From Acanthopleura granulata (lineage: Eukaryota > Mollusca > Polyplacophora > Chitonida > Chitonidae), in contig JABBOT010000002.1 of assembly GCA_016165875.1 (NCBI GenBank), positions 3,249,540 to 3,313,539 of the forward strand: a DNA stretch of 64,000 nt, in the 5' to 3' direction. A program made the position numbers and the translations under genes. Positions 12,301 through 27,300 of this stretch are shown here, in pieces (the stretch's first letter is position 1; every line of letters starts with the position of its first letter). The notes beneath the pieces were generated by a model that had not been told where the DNA came from, made no database searches, and saw nothing but the letters and a program-made list of their open reading frames with translations.

Positions 12301-15300
12301 ATCCTCTTCATCTTCATCTGACTCCAATTCATTCAGATGAAGATAGGCATCCAGGGAGGAACTAAGTCCTACTTTTGCTTTCAGTTTCTCCAGCTTTGTG
12401 GCCTTCTCTGTCAATTGTTTCAGCAGCTGAGCCGTCTCCACTTTGGACTCCTCATACTTACCTGTGATACTTTTGATAGCTTTTTTCATAACTTTGACAT
12501 CATTTCTTGTTTGGTCAAGGGTGGCCAAAACTTTCCTGTGACAAGACAGCAATATTAAAATATACATGTAACAAAGTGTATGATTTTATCACATGCCAGA
12601 ACATCATGAAATTTCCACTGATATCTTAAGCAAAATTCTTGCAATTTTCCTTCTGGAGAGAAAACTAAATATTAAAATGTTAACTATTTATCTATTTATT
12701 TGACTGATGATTTATGCCGTACTCAAGAATATTTGACTTATTCGACAATGATCGGCTTTATGATGGGAGGTAACCATCATGAAAAAGTCCAAGTGAAACC
12801 CATGACCATCCGTAGGTTGCCATTAGACTGGTGAGAGGCCCCTGGGTCAGTGCGTTACTAGCCCCCTCGGCCATGGAGGTCACAAAAATAATGACTTAAA
12901 AAAGGCTGAAAGTCCTTACTTCAGTCTCTCCACTTTTTCTGTTCTCTCTTCAGCCTTCATGGTGTACAGACTCTTGAAGCAGTCCATAAACCTAGCATAG
13001 GTGGTAGGTCCCACAAATATGTCATTCTTTGATGGATGGCTCAAACCCTGGTGTCTAAATCTAAAGAAAAGAGTAAATAAAGGACAGGTAATGTTCTTCC
13101 TTTTGCTTTCTTTCAGTTAACTATCAGTCATGGCTCAAATTCTGGGAACATTCTTCTCCATCATGGTAATGACTATAAATTGTTTTGATATATAAACCAA
13201 GCAGAAGACCCAGTTGGTGTTTGACCAACAAAAATACCTGAAAAACTTAAAAATCTGATCTAGCTTCATGAGTTTATGCCTAATCGGTTGTCATAAATAT
13301 TCGTGTCAACAAACCAAAAGTGTCCGAGAAACAATTGATGATAGCCTAAATTACAATCATGCATTGGTGCCAGTCCCAGTCCTTTACTCATTAAAGTAAA
13401 CGAATGGGTGTTGTGCGGCTCTGTTTCGTCTCTAATCTGGATTACCGCCTTACTGCTATACCACTATGGTTAACTCACTTGATATTCTCCTGTAAGATGA
13501 CTTTTGAATACGGCAGGTTAGGGACCATGACACTCTGCAGTTTTAACTGGTCTTTCTTCTTCTCGTGGACCTTGACCTGGCTGACAGCAATCTCAGGGCT
13601 CAGGTCTCCAGCCCATGTCAGCTGTTTACAGTCCCGTAAGGCAAAACTATGGATGTTGGCCAAGCAGGTCATCACATTCTCTCTGAAGGACACAACGGTG
13701 GATGCAAATATTAATCGACAGGCAACAAGGCACTAAGTGTTTAATGAGATTCTTGTGACAGAGTTCATGCAGCATGATACCTGAGAAATTCAATGATTCT
13801 CCAAAACTTTACAGAATAAATTTCAAGACTTTTCCAGGACTAATTAAAATCTTGCTCCACTTAAATGTGAAGAATCTGAAACCTAAAACAAGGAGCCTCT
13901 AAACTGTTTAGAAGTTTTTTTATCATTTTAATCAATTTCCACGACTTCCAAAGAAATTCAATGACTCACACCCAAATGCCATCAAGTCAAGATCTGGAAA
14001 TTATAATTTCAAATTCCATGGCTTTGATTTTCCAGAGTGCATAAACAATGTGTATCACAGCCTCTAATGCCTTATTTCATATTCCCACCATAAGACCAGC
14101 AAAGGCAAGTCTCTGACAAAATGCAAAAAGGAATATGATTTCGTCTTGTCAAGATGCAAATCCAATCTACTTTTAGGACACATTTCCCACATGCAATGTT
14201 ACACAAATGAACAAAGATCTGAATACATGTAGCTTTGGGCAACTGTAAAAACCAAATTTTCCATTATTTATATTAGTTATTTGGATCCTGGTTTCCAGAC
14301 AACAGGTTATCAGACTTGATCAAATATATATTTTAAATACTATTTTTATTATTACACCTGGGACATAAAAAGAGATTTGAAAACTATGGCATAATTACCC
14401 CAGCTGTAGGAATTGGTCAGTGCCCAGGTGTTTGCTGATGTAGTAGGATGCCTCTCCCAGCAAAGATTCTTGAGGCCAGTCACAGAGCCAGTTGATCTGA
14501 CAGGCACTGAGTAGGCCAGGGAAATGGCTGAAGCACACACATACACATGTAAGGTGAAACAAACTTTTCCACTGTGAATTTGTGGTACACTTTGTAATAT
14601 TATTTCTTGGGAGTTACTGAATCATGCAATGTCATAGAAAGATATTTTCAGTAATAAAAGAATATATTCACAATACTAGTTGGAAATGGTTAAAATGTTG
14701 GTAATGAAGATGAAGAAAATTTCCTTAGAAAGAAGTAGCACAGCTAAATGTATTCAAATAAATAATATCAAACTCTCTTCAGGTGGGATAACACAAAGTA
14801 CCTGGATGCCATCTTGAGAAGGTAGTGGTCAGGAGGAAGACAAATGAGGATATGAAGGTTCATCTTTACCCTGGATACGAAAAACTTCATGGGGTCAGTC
14901 AGCATGTTGGGGTGTTCTCTCTTCAGCTGAGGGGTCAGAGCCTGTATAAATAAAACATGTCTTAACACCTGTCAAGAATATGCATCTGTCTATTAAGCGA
15001 TATTCCCTTTGGTCAAATATGTCAAGTGACAGCAAATTTAATCATTTTTTGTCACTTCAGGAGTTTCATGGACCACATAAAAATAATCACCATAATCTGT
15101 CTATTTTATTTTTATACATATATGCACATTTTACAATAATTTACAAAACAAATAAGCTCTATTCAGCATTAAAATTTATTTATTAATTTATTTGATTGAT
15201 GTTTTATGCCATTCACTTGTACCATGGTGACCAGAATTATGGTGGGAAGCAGAGCCCGGGGGAAACCCACAACCATCCGCTGGTTACTGGCAGACCTTCC

Positions 15301-18300
15301 TATGTACGGGCGGAGAGGAAGCCAGCATGAGCTGGACTTGAACTCACCACGACCGCATCGATGAGAGGCACTGGGGTCATTACGCCATGTTGGCCTGCTA
15401 ACCCTCTCAGCCACAGATACCCTCAGCATTAAAATTGAAAACACATGTATGTGACAATGTATCATAATTGGGAATGAAATAAAAATACCAAAAATAGAAC
15501 ATGAAAAACAATGGTCTTTGGCCATGCTTCCAATCTTTTACATTCTATTCAGAGTTTCATTGTTGTTTAATGTCAGATTCAAACTGAAACAGCACAACAC
15601 AACAGAACATTTAAGTACACAGCTCAAACTCATGTTTCAGTGCTTGTGGAGGAGCAAATTTTGCGAAGTAAATTTTTAGAAAGGCGTCTTAAACTGAAAG
15701 GAGTGTAAAGTAAGTTTTGTTGTAGAATTATAAATTTTTGCTTACCAGTAGCAGCCCTTCCATCTCATCATTAGAGAACAGGTGTGGGTACTCTCCACTA
15801 ATGAGGATACTATTGATAGCGTCCAGATACATCGGATCATTCAGATCACGGGCCTACAAATATGGATTTACCACTATAACTAAGTTTGGGAGGAAAATAT
15901 CATGAGCTACCTGCTTGTTAATCTATACAATAATAAATCGTCTCTAAAAATTCAGGTCTGGGTGACACTTATGACTTATGGTGTGTAGCTCCATTGCTCA
16001 AGCCAGTAATTTGGTTGATCTTGACTGATCAGTGTAGGCATAATCATATTCATTACACATATGCCCAGATGGTGACTGCAATTAGCTTTTGAACACCTGA
16101 TCGTCTCTCACAATCTGAACTGGAGGGTACTTGTATTAGTCTATCTTACAACATGGATAAACAATGTCGGTAGCACATTTGAGACTAATGTGGGAATTGG
16201 TATACAGGTTTTCACTGTCAAGGCTATGGACTGGTTACAAAAAAAACAGAATGAGCCTTAAATCATACTTTTTTGGTGTAAACTTCTTGAAAACACTTTT
16301 CCTCAACTAAACTGATTTTGGCAAATAGACTTTTGCTGTTTGATTCAACTATAACAGCTCTTGTTTGTCATCTTTGCTTTCCCCTCACCCTCAGACCGTG
16401 TGCTTTTTATTTTTGTAAGTGCCATGTATAGGCAAAATCAACACCACGTCCACAGCTTACTCTGAATTTGAACCCAATCATTTTGTTAGCATGTACATGT
16501 ATATATCACAGTCTTTACAAAAGTGTCAGATTTGAAGAGAAAAAGCGTGGCATCTATTCGTGTATTAAAGGTACTGAATAATAAAATCAATGACATCAAT
16601 AAAAAGCAGTTCTGAATTAATTTGAAACACAATACATTACATAAAGTGGAAAATGGCGAATATTTTGAATGTAGGTTTAAGGGTTTAACACTGCTGTAGC
16701 AGTGTTTGTTGTGTAATCTGATATCGCTGAACTTTGTTTCGTACCGAGTCAAATCCCGAGAAGGAACGAGGGATTTGACAAGGTACAAAACAAGGTTCAG
16801 CGGTATCGGGTTACACAGCAAGTACCAAGATGAAGCACATTTTTTGCTGCAGGTATCTTTTGCTCTCTCTCCAGACGTCATGAATTTTAGACCAATCAAC
16901 GGCAAGCTTAGTCCACTGCAGCTAACCTAGATATTTCAATGACGTTGTGTGTATGACGTTGTGTTCTATTGTTACATGACGTAGGAATGTAAAAGTTTAC
17001 TACACGTGTATTGTGACATCACACCTCTGAGATCAGATTGGAACGTCATGAATCATAATGTTTATTTTTCCGAAGTCATGGCGTTTTTGGGTTTGAAGCA
17101 GGAAAAATGTAATCACAAAGTAATATGTATAAATTATGTGAAATAACACACTTTCAGCACTGAATAAAATCCTGAAAATCCACCTCTTATGTAAATGATA
17201 AAAGCAAATCTACCAAGTATACTAGTTCAAATTATTTTACTTAGGGAAATAAACAGCATTACTGAATATTATTCAGGCCAGGTAAATGTACCAGTATGAT
17301 GCGTGACAAACTCGATCTTGTTTGAAAGGTCATTTCTATTTAATATGTATATTTGTACATGGCCCGCAACTGACAGTGGGGTAGAATATGACTTACCGTG
17401 AACATTAGGGTGAGTATCTTCCCTTCAGACCCACTAAGTCTTATTGCTGATCTTAGCCCATCGAAAAATGTGTTCTGTTTAGATGAATCCACATGATGAA
17501 TGCCGACATCTGCCACATGTAAGGCTAGACGACACAGGGTGGAGAGGTGAGACCCTATACTGCCAATCAGCAGCATATTACCACTGCAAAATAGTCAAGC
17601 AGTTATCAGTTAGTCTACATAATAACAAGCGCAAGAGGGAACTGAACACCAATGGCTAGCAGCATTGATTACATCCTATCATTGCCAAAAACAGAGACAA
17701 ATTGGCTAGAGTCAGATTTCATCTCAAAAAATAGCAATGTTATTTATCTTTCTGGTATCATTTTAACAGGTGCTTGAAAGTATTCAAATCAATACTGAAC
17801 CTTTACTGTCTCTCCTCATCACAAGCTATTATTAAAAAACTTGCACAGTGAGTATGCAGTGAACTTTGAATGATAATGAAAAAACGTGTTCTATAATCAG
17901 TGCGTGTATAATTCTGTAAGACTATAACACAGTCATGTTATCCTACCCATTGTGGAAGCTGAGAACCCGATGCATCCTGACAATGTGTGAGATGACGAAG
18001 TCTGACAGAAGTATGTTGAGAGTGATGTTCCCAAACTCCTCGTTGTAATGGTTCAGGTGGGCACTCAGGCAGGCGTGCACGTCCTTCAGGCTCTCTACAG
18101 GTTGTAACACCACCTGCAACACACACAACACGCACACACTTAATAAAGACTAAACTACATGTGACTTGAAACATTGTGTTTTTTTTTCTATAATTTTTTC
18201 TTTTCTATTTTGTTCCCTACAGAATTCCTGTTTCATCAAGGCACTTTTGTGGAGCTGGACTTCATAAGATCATCCTAAATACTTTAATGGTTAATATGGA

Positions 18301-21300
18301 TGATCATCCTTTCCATCACTCTTTTTCTTATTAGCTGGACTGTCATATACATCTGCTGTAGCTTTGAAGTACATCATCACCAATACAGATCATTTAGCAG
18401 AGAAGATACTCAAGTTTTGGTTGGTAATACAAGCCTGGCATCCAATAGAAAAGCCCATAGCCACAGCCCATAGGTAACAATTAACACATATGAATACTTA
18501 TAACTAACAAAATTATTGTCAGTTATCAAATGAACTGATACTTAAAAGCTTACACACATCAAGGAGTCTGGAGTTTACCAAAAGAAGCCTTGTCCACAAA
18601 AACTATTACCTTCACTTGTTTCCCTACAGATGCAACTGGTCTGTTGTAGAGACGAGCATCAGTTGGAAACGTTACGAAATTGTTGTGGAGTTTTTCCAAA
18701 TTGGGCCATGTCTGAAAAATAACACAAGAATTTGTAACTAGCCATATAAATAAATCATTCGGAATGATATCAGGCACACTTATATATTTATTTTTTGCAA
18801 GTGGTGTAAATTTTTCATTCACAGGATGGCTGTCAGGTTTCTGGGTGGAGGAAACCCGGGTTGCCAGGAATAATCCATCAACCTTTGCCACATACACACT
18901 TCTTGATGTAAGGCTGCATCTGAAATAGTGTCAGCTGGATTCAAACGTGTATTCCCACCGGTCAAGGGCCTGATAGTCACACAAACCTTAACCCACAGAG
19001 TCAGCGAGGCCGTCCAGACAAATTTAAAGATAATACCTAAAATAACCAGCTAAAACATATGAAGCCAGCTCAAAATAAAGGTTTAAATATTCCAATAAAA
19101 TAAGCTGAAGTGACCAGAGGATTAAACAGAAAGTTCTACCTACATACCTCGGATATCAAGGCAGACATGGTCTGGTCAAACCAGCTGACATCAGCAAATC
19201 TGGAGATTCTGTCTCTCATGATTCGCTCTATCTCATGTTTCCATAGTGACACCACCATGACCTCATCAGCACGACTCTCATCTGGTAAGCGTTTCAGGCA
19301 CTGGAAAGAGACGAGGATGATGTAGTGCATTTTATACAAAAGCTTTTTGGTTTAAAATCGCTCAGTCACAAAAAGCTACATGTGACTTGGCCAAAATATG
19401 CCCTAAAGACACATGTTCTGCTAACTGTTACAAGAGTTATCCAAAAAACCCATTTTAGATAGTGTATATAGCCATATAAGAGAGCAAATACCAATTTGTA
19501 TAACACTACTTCCTGAATGGCTACAACATCATAGTGTCATGGTAACTCCAACAACATTGAAATCAGACTGGGCCTTTGCCTTTTCAGTACAATCTGCTAA
19601 TACCTGGAAGCACTTGACGAGCTCTCGAAGCGAGAACAGGTAATGGAATCGTCCTGGCATGGGAGTAGGGGTGAGGACTGACTGGACAGATGTCAGAAGC
19701 TTACATGACACCTCCACCAAGGCATTCTGAAGCTCCAGTTCTAAGGCTGGTTTGTCACCCTGGGTCATGTTAGCCTGAAATAAAAGTACCAAGGACTTAT
19801 ATGCATATACACTTAGTAGGAAAAAGTAATGTCATCGGGAATAGGCTGCAGAGAGAAGACAAACATCTTACAGGCTTTTTCATACTAAGAGTGTTTTCCT
19901 ATACAGTGAAGGTCAAAACCTTATTTCACCAAAATGTGAAGATGAACCTGCATTACACCATACTGAAGTGGTTTAAATTTAATTTTACATTTCAGTTATT
20001 ATAAACTTGCAAGAAATGTTTGCCTAGAACTTACCTCTAGAACTCCATAGACAACAGATTTCAAAGCTTCACCTTCTGGGGCTGGCAGCCAAAACACTGC
20101 AAAGTGCCGCTGAAAGTAACAAAGACATATGTGTAAATCCCCCAAAATGGTATTACGAAATGGATGATTTGTACAGTAAGATGTTTTGTAAGTTCCTGCT
20201 TGTACACAGGTACAATTAGAAGTTCATAAAGATAATCAATCGTTTTCTTAACCATACCAAAAACTATGAAACTGCATCATTAAGAAATATATTTTTAATG
20301 AAAAGGATATTTTCCCAGTGCATAACCCATATCTGTCAAGCAAATGAACATAGGACATATAGTTTTTGATACTTTAACTGATAAATGATATCTAGGTTCA
20401 CACGTGTGATTCTGGTTGCCTCTTTCTGTACCAATGTGAGATTAAAATCAGATTAACAATGAGACATCATCAAAATGTATCATTTCAAGCTGGGTTTGTG
20501 CATTATCTGTTACTACATAAACAAAGTCTACAACTAGGTGCTTGACATTTTTTAATTTACCATACGTAACCTTGCTCCAAGATTATATGGACCAATGCAA
20601 CCTGGACAAAATGCTTTCTGCATAAAAAGAGTTGTTCTCAAGAACATCAGGCATCTATCTTCAGGCTTATACCTCAGTTGGCTGCGATCACTGAGCACCT
20701 TGCACAAAGGAAGCCTGACTCACCAGCAGTCTAGCTGAGATGTTCCTGTTGTCAACGCTACAGTGTTCACTGTGAGACATGCCTGATATGACAGACAAGC
20801 CCTCCACGGTCTTCCACTCAAACGGCCGCTCACCAGTGCACATGACCTTAGCATCCAGCAACTGCCTCAAGAACTGCAACAGCACAACAGATGACACTGA
20901 TTACAGCTGACGACACTCATTTTTGGAATTTGAACGTGGAAGTCACACAACATCATTTTGACGCGAACAACCACCTTTCGCATAGGCAAACTTCCGCAGA
21001 TGTTGGTACTTACCTTGAGACTTACTTCCCAATCCGTCAAAGAAAGAGATAATAAATTTCTGAAAACGTGAGGAGATTAGACATTTATGGTATATTTCAA
21101 AACAAACTTAAGCCTCACTCGACCATGGAATGTCATTTCTGTACAACAAAACAGAAAGCACTTATGTGTTCACACACAATGGTTTCACCTACGCACATCC
21201 TGCAAAGGCCTCACTGGCACATTTATGTGTAGTCCATCAATGTAGATGGCTTCAGGAAATTATTTTAAAATTCTGAAATTTATCACAACTCCCGAGTCCT

Positions 21301-24300
21301 TCACGCGAACTCAACAAAATCGCCACAGATCTGGGACTCGACATCCATGAAACTGCTGTTGATAAGATCCGCACTCATGTCACCCAAACCTATGTGTGCT
21401 CAAAATTGACAATATACAAAAAGTTTATACCCTTCTAGATTGTATGATGAAGATTTTACTGGAGCCTAATAAACGATAATAAGATCCAAGTTTTCAATAT
21501 GGGTTATGTAGGTCTGTTTTCATGATAACGGCATTTCGTTCACGTAGGTTTTGAAAAAATACAGCCTGCCACTATGACTAAGAAACACAAAAGATGGGAT
21601 GTGAGGAGACTTGGCTTTACACCATACATCACAAAGCATCTCAGACCTACAATAAACCTGGGAAGTTCTTCTTTCTCACATTGCCAATTCATAAAAATGA
21701 ATACACGTGTTTGCATGCTATGTAATGAAAAAAAAAAAAATACCAAAAAAATTATCTGTTCAAAAAACTTGACTGATTACAAGTATGACTACTTATATTT
21801 TGAGTGCTAAACAGTTGGTGACGAATTTCTTACCTCATTGCAGCTCTGAATCCCAGATGTATCTGTACTGGGCAAGTTCAGGTCGTCAATAAACACCTGC
21901 AACTTCTTCTTCTCTTTAGCTCCATATACAAATCCTGAAATGACCATGATACCTTATACCATTTGAGAATCTGGTTTATAACCTAGTTTTCTAAAGTTTG
22001 TATCACTGAATTTAAACTCCAAAATGTAAAATTAAAAATACACCTAAAAATTTCAACCTTCCTTCACTAAAGTAACTGATATTGACACCAATAATAAAGT
22101 GTTTTAAAAACTGAGTACAGTATTTGATAACAATGATCCATGTCTAAGCTGTGCTATCATCTAATCATGGATTATAATTTGAGTACAACCCACCTTGTCT
22201 GTGGTACACATTAGCTTCAATGAATTGCTGTAGTTGTTTGGCAGAGGAGGATCCAGAAAAGACCAGCCGTTTTATTACAACTTGCTGAGGATCTGAAACA
22301 TGAGTACATCACCTGATACAATGATTTCCAAGAAGCCCACAAAGGTACCTAAACCGATCTTTTTTACTTGTTAAAATTTGCATCATTTCCTACATACACT
22401 AAAATTTGACAAATCTATAGATAAAAAGGCTTTTAAATTAACAAAACAACCCCAAAATATACTCATTAATGACTTAAAGCAACCTTTTAAACTTACAGCA
22501 GTCTACTGTAAACCACAAGAATAAATCTGATTTCACAATTACTTGCACACGTATATCATTATTTTAACTCCAAAGGAGAACAGCCAGCTGATTTTTACCA
22601 TTGACATGAAGGAAGTCATTGATGAGAAATGTTTTCCCTGAGCCAGGAGGACCAGCTATCATCACATTCTGATCAGCCGCCGTGGCCAGTTCCATTAGAA
22701 TCCGAGTGCGAATCTGAAAGCAAAGGAAAAAAAAGCACATTTAATACCTGCGGGGTGAGTAAAGATAATTTACTCAATAATTCTAAACAAGAGCTATAAA
22801 GCAGCAGTAGCTTTTGATGCTGTTGTTAATAAAGTGTTATTTTTGGTGGACACTGCTTGTATTATTGAGGTAATATTTAAAAACCCATCCACACAAAAGC
22901 CATTTTAGTGAACTCTAATATTTGATACACAGGTAACACTCATGTGATTCTGAGAAATAATTAAATTAAACATAAAAATGTATAATCTGGCTTAAGAAAC
23001 ATAACTTACTGTGTCAACAGTGTCAACCACACACTCTCCAAGCATATTTAAGCTGTCTTGTAATGTTGACTCTGGAACCCTACAAGTAAAGAACAGAAAA
23101 GTCAAGATAATCAAGATATACAGGATAATCAATTTTCATCCTGTTAACTTTTCAGCCATTTTTATCATGTCGTTACAAGTTATGAGAGCTGCATTACGTC
23201 TAATCACTGAGGAAAGGCCCATTTGTCAAGTACCTGGCAGTTAATGGCAGGACAATTTGTTGAATAGTCTAGATAGCTGCACAGGATTACTGATGATCTG
23301 CAGTACTGAACACATGACTATCAAGCCAAGTGATCGCCATCAGTCTTTAGCATTATCACTGCTGCATACAGAAAGTGCAAAGCAAAACCAACCCGTAAAA
23401 TAGTGTAGAAAGAGCGCGTAGAGGTTTCAATCTAAATTTTAGTGACAGAAGATAAGTTGTAAGTGTCACACCTGGAGTGCCATGGATCCCACTCTCCAGA
23501 TTCATCCACATAGTAATCAAATACACAGATGTCACGGTCATCATCAGGTAAGCTGGAAGACAAAAAAGCTAGAAAATCAATTCTCAGCACTAATTTGATC
23601 ATCCTGACATGATGGAGGATGTAAATACATATACTGTGATGATGCACCGAAAAGAACTTTCCTGCTAGGGAATTTCTGATTCTAGCTGGGAAGTTAGGTG
23701 ATATTGTAATGTGTATCTGTGTGCCATACAATGGCTGACAATGTGTTTAATCATTTGTTTCACTGATTAGCCTTTCGTGTTCATCTTCAGAATGTTTCAG
23801 AAACACAGCTTTGTAAATGATTAACGACTGAGGGAATCAGGCAAGAAACTACAGAAATCTTTGTACTGAAAAAATGACGTAGCATGTAAAATGGGGGTTT
23901 TGGAATAAGCGGGTAGAAAGAACCTGTACAATTTAGCAACAAAAATTCGACCACTTTTATTTAAATGTTAACCTTGACAAACCCCTGATCTCTTAGCCCT
24001 CAAAACTATATATAAATAGGCTGCTTTGTAAAATTTACCAGTAACAATATGAGAGGAGAACTAACACCATCTCAGTACACATTTCACTCACGCTGAAGAC
24101 AACGTCTTTAGCAGGTCACTGAACCCTTTACGGTCACTCTTGTCTAGCAAACCCCCAAATGTCCAGATCAGGCAGAAGAGGAAGAGCCTTTCAATATGCA
24201 GTTCTCCCCCGATCTCAATGTTGTCAGCCAACATGGATGACAGCAGGTTTAGACAAGTCTTCAGCATACCAACCTCAGACATCTTCAATTTCAGCCTGAA

Positions 24301-27300
24301 AAAAAAATGTCAGTCATCTTTACAGACGTCTGCTTGTTTTGGATAAACTTCACTTTCCAAACGGTTTGTTACACTTTTCAGACATTCACAGTGACTGCTC
24401 ACTTAAACATCTTGCTGATGTCATCGGACATGACACCAGAACAACAGACAGCATTGTGACATCTTTCAGATTGTGCTATCCATTGCACGGTTGATCCAAA
24501 GACAGTAAGCTGTAGCCCCCCACCCACCCCATTTGAACTGTTTTGTTTGTTTGTTTGGCTCGTATTTTAAGCTGCCTTCAAGAGTATCTTATCACACAGC
24601 CACAGCAAAGCCAGAGAAAACCAAATATGGGGTTGAGAGATTGTCAGTGGTTCTTCTCAAGTGCATGTTTAATCAACGAGCCAGTCAGGGCTTGCTAGAT
24701 TGAAACCATGTCTATCTTGTGCAAGAAAAAAATACATTAAGACATAACAGCATATCAAATTTACAACTTTCTTTAAAGTCTTTTAAGAAATATAAAGGAC
24801 TTAATTCAGCAATGTTTCTAAAAATTATAAGAATGAATTCTGGCTATAAATATTATTGCACACATATTACAGGTACAAACATGCTGGTAAAGAGTATCAT
24901 GAAATGTTTTACTTACTTTGATTCTTGGAGAACATAAGTAGAGACTGGATCAAAGGTCTTGTTGAAAGCTCTCTGCAGAACCTATAGAAAAGTTGAGCTT
25001 AATGTTGAAATGATCGTTTTGCAAATATTTCATATTGTATGTCGCCATTTATGCAATGTTTATTTTGCACATCGACATTAGCAGCCCGACATCTTTTCTC
25101 TCAGTACATATTCGGTCGCCATCTATACAAGAATTACTAAGAGTTTTACCATCTTAATTTTTATCAGTATAATTTTATCAGTCAACAAAGAATAATGCCT
25201 TCAGAATATGCTTGAATAAACACGTTGTAAACATGCAAAACGGTTGAAGAATTACAGTAATAGTCTCCAAAATGAAATGTTAAAACCTAAACCACAAACA
25301 TAACCACTAATATCCCATTTATTAACCATACAGCAATGTCATACATGTTGACATGACGCGCAATTTGACATTCATTTTAATACTATGAGACCATGCATAA
25401 ATCATGGTGATATAAACAGACCATTTCATTTGGAAATACAAAAAATTAGGGTAAACAGTACCCTTATCACACAATCAAACAAACAAATAATTCTAACAAT
25501 TATAAATGGAACGTAAAATCAATCAACTTTCAAAAACCAAGGGCACTTAATGATAAGAAAGAATGTTGATTTTACCCCGTCAGTGCCAAATACATCCACA
25601 TTCCAAGACTGTAATGACAGAACACATTTGAGCAAGAATTCATAACATGAATTATTATTTACTTTACAGTTACACAGGAAATGCATAGTTTTTGTTAACT
25701 ACAGAAAATGGCCTATAATTTCATTTAATTTTTTCAACCTGCTGTACTGAGCTGGAGAAAAATTATGTGCAATTCTATGTGATTTAAATCCCATCACACA
25801 CACTGTTTTGCACCAACAAATCAGCCTTTTGTGGTACAACTTATCTGTTGTCAACTCGTTTGATTCTTCCTCTACCTTTTGAACTATATTCTTAGTGCTG
25901 AAGATGGTTTCTAAAAATGCTCTCTTCACAATAACTCACATGATTCTCTGCTGCAGACCTACTGTTGAGCCAGGCTTTGACAATTGGCTTCCACCCAAGA
26001 ACATTTTTATCCACGTAAATGATTCCCTAGAACGAACAAACAGGATAAAAGTGAAAAATGAAACTGCTGTTCACATGCATAAATTTTAACATACCATTAG
26101 GACAGTGACATAGACTGCTGGGTTCAAAGCAAGCAAGATCTGGAAATCCATGTATATGTTTTATTGTTTTGAAGAATCCAACTAAGTATGCACATATGTT
26201 CATGGCATACTACCCTGTTTGATAATGGTGAGTTTTATGCTGTGAATATTATTGCATGTATTCAAGAGTAACAAGATTCAAGACAAATGAGAAAATGCCT
26301 GCTTTTCACTCAATCACTGCTGCTGCCTATACTTACCGCCCTGGACACTGTAGCAGGGGAAGCTGTGGTAAGGTCATCTGTCTCAAACAGCAGCTTGACA
26401 TTGTCTGACATCACGATCTTGTCACCATTTCTCAAGTGAAGGACCTTTAGAGGCATGTCAACAGACACTGTTAGTATCACCTTTACATTAAAGCCCAGGA
26501 AACTGAGAAGGGTGCAAAACTAATTATCGTCACAGACAAGAAGCTTAGGATGATTAATGAGCAAACGTAAATGCTTCAACTTAATGCCTGCATGTGCAAA
26601 GAACAAAGACAATTAAGTCCACATACTATAAACTGACTATAATGAAACTATAATAGCAGTATGCCATTTCTGAAACAGTGATCAAAAAAAACAAAATTTG
26701 CCCTGTTTTAGAAGTAGCTTTCTTTTATGTGTACATAAAAATATGTATTCCAAAAAGGCTTCGAGAAAGTGTGTTTTTATATTAGTTCAAGGATTCAGGA
26801 CAGGGCTACTTACCCGCTCGGAATCCAACAGGCTGTTAAAATTATCAGCCCACGAGGCGTTCAAGGGTCCATCTAAACATAGCCATGTTGTACTTTGGTT
26901 CTGGAAATTCCAGTAAGGTAACATAAATACATTAAGTCAACCTGTAAGCCATACATTGGCTACAAATGTAAGGTCTGCTCCTACAAACATGCCACCAATA
27001 ATCAAAGTATTACACTGTAGGTGGTAAACTGGTACATCACAATCATTCAAGCATAAGGTGCTATATATGAGAAGAAAAGAAATTACTAGCTTTAATTAGA
27101 GCTACATGTTCATACTGGATAAAGGAGCGAGACTAACAATTTTAATTCAGTTACCAGTTTGACTGTGTCTAGTCTCTTAGAACAGGAACACCAACAGCCA
27201 ATATCTTTATTACGCATGTAGAAGCGCGAGCTGGACATTACCCTATTGGCCTTCTTGAATGTGGTTGTGAAAATTCCGTCAATGAAATCTTGATTCTGAT

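Noticed and set aside
15169..15525. Minus-strand open frame of 118 codons
   Set aside because: It is read through the near full-length SINE at 15176-15415.
16486..16905. Open frames on both strands with near-identical peptides
   Set aside because: The similarity comes from the two arms of the hairpin at 16711-16816, not from a protein gene.
21014..21059. Candidate 46-nt exon with a strong GTAAGT donor between exons 54 and 55
   Set aside because: Its length would shift the frame, and exons 54 and 55 join directly in phase 0 with continuous AAA3 sequence. Probably a decoy or poison exon; only transcript data could show use.
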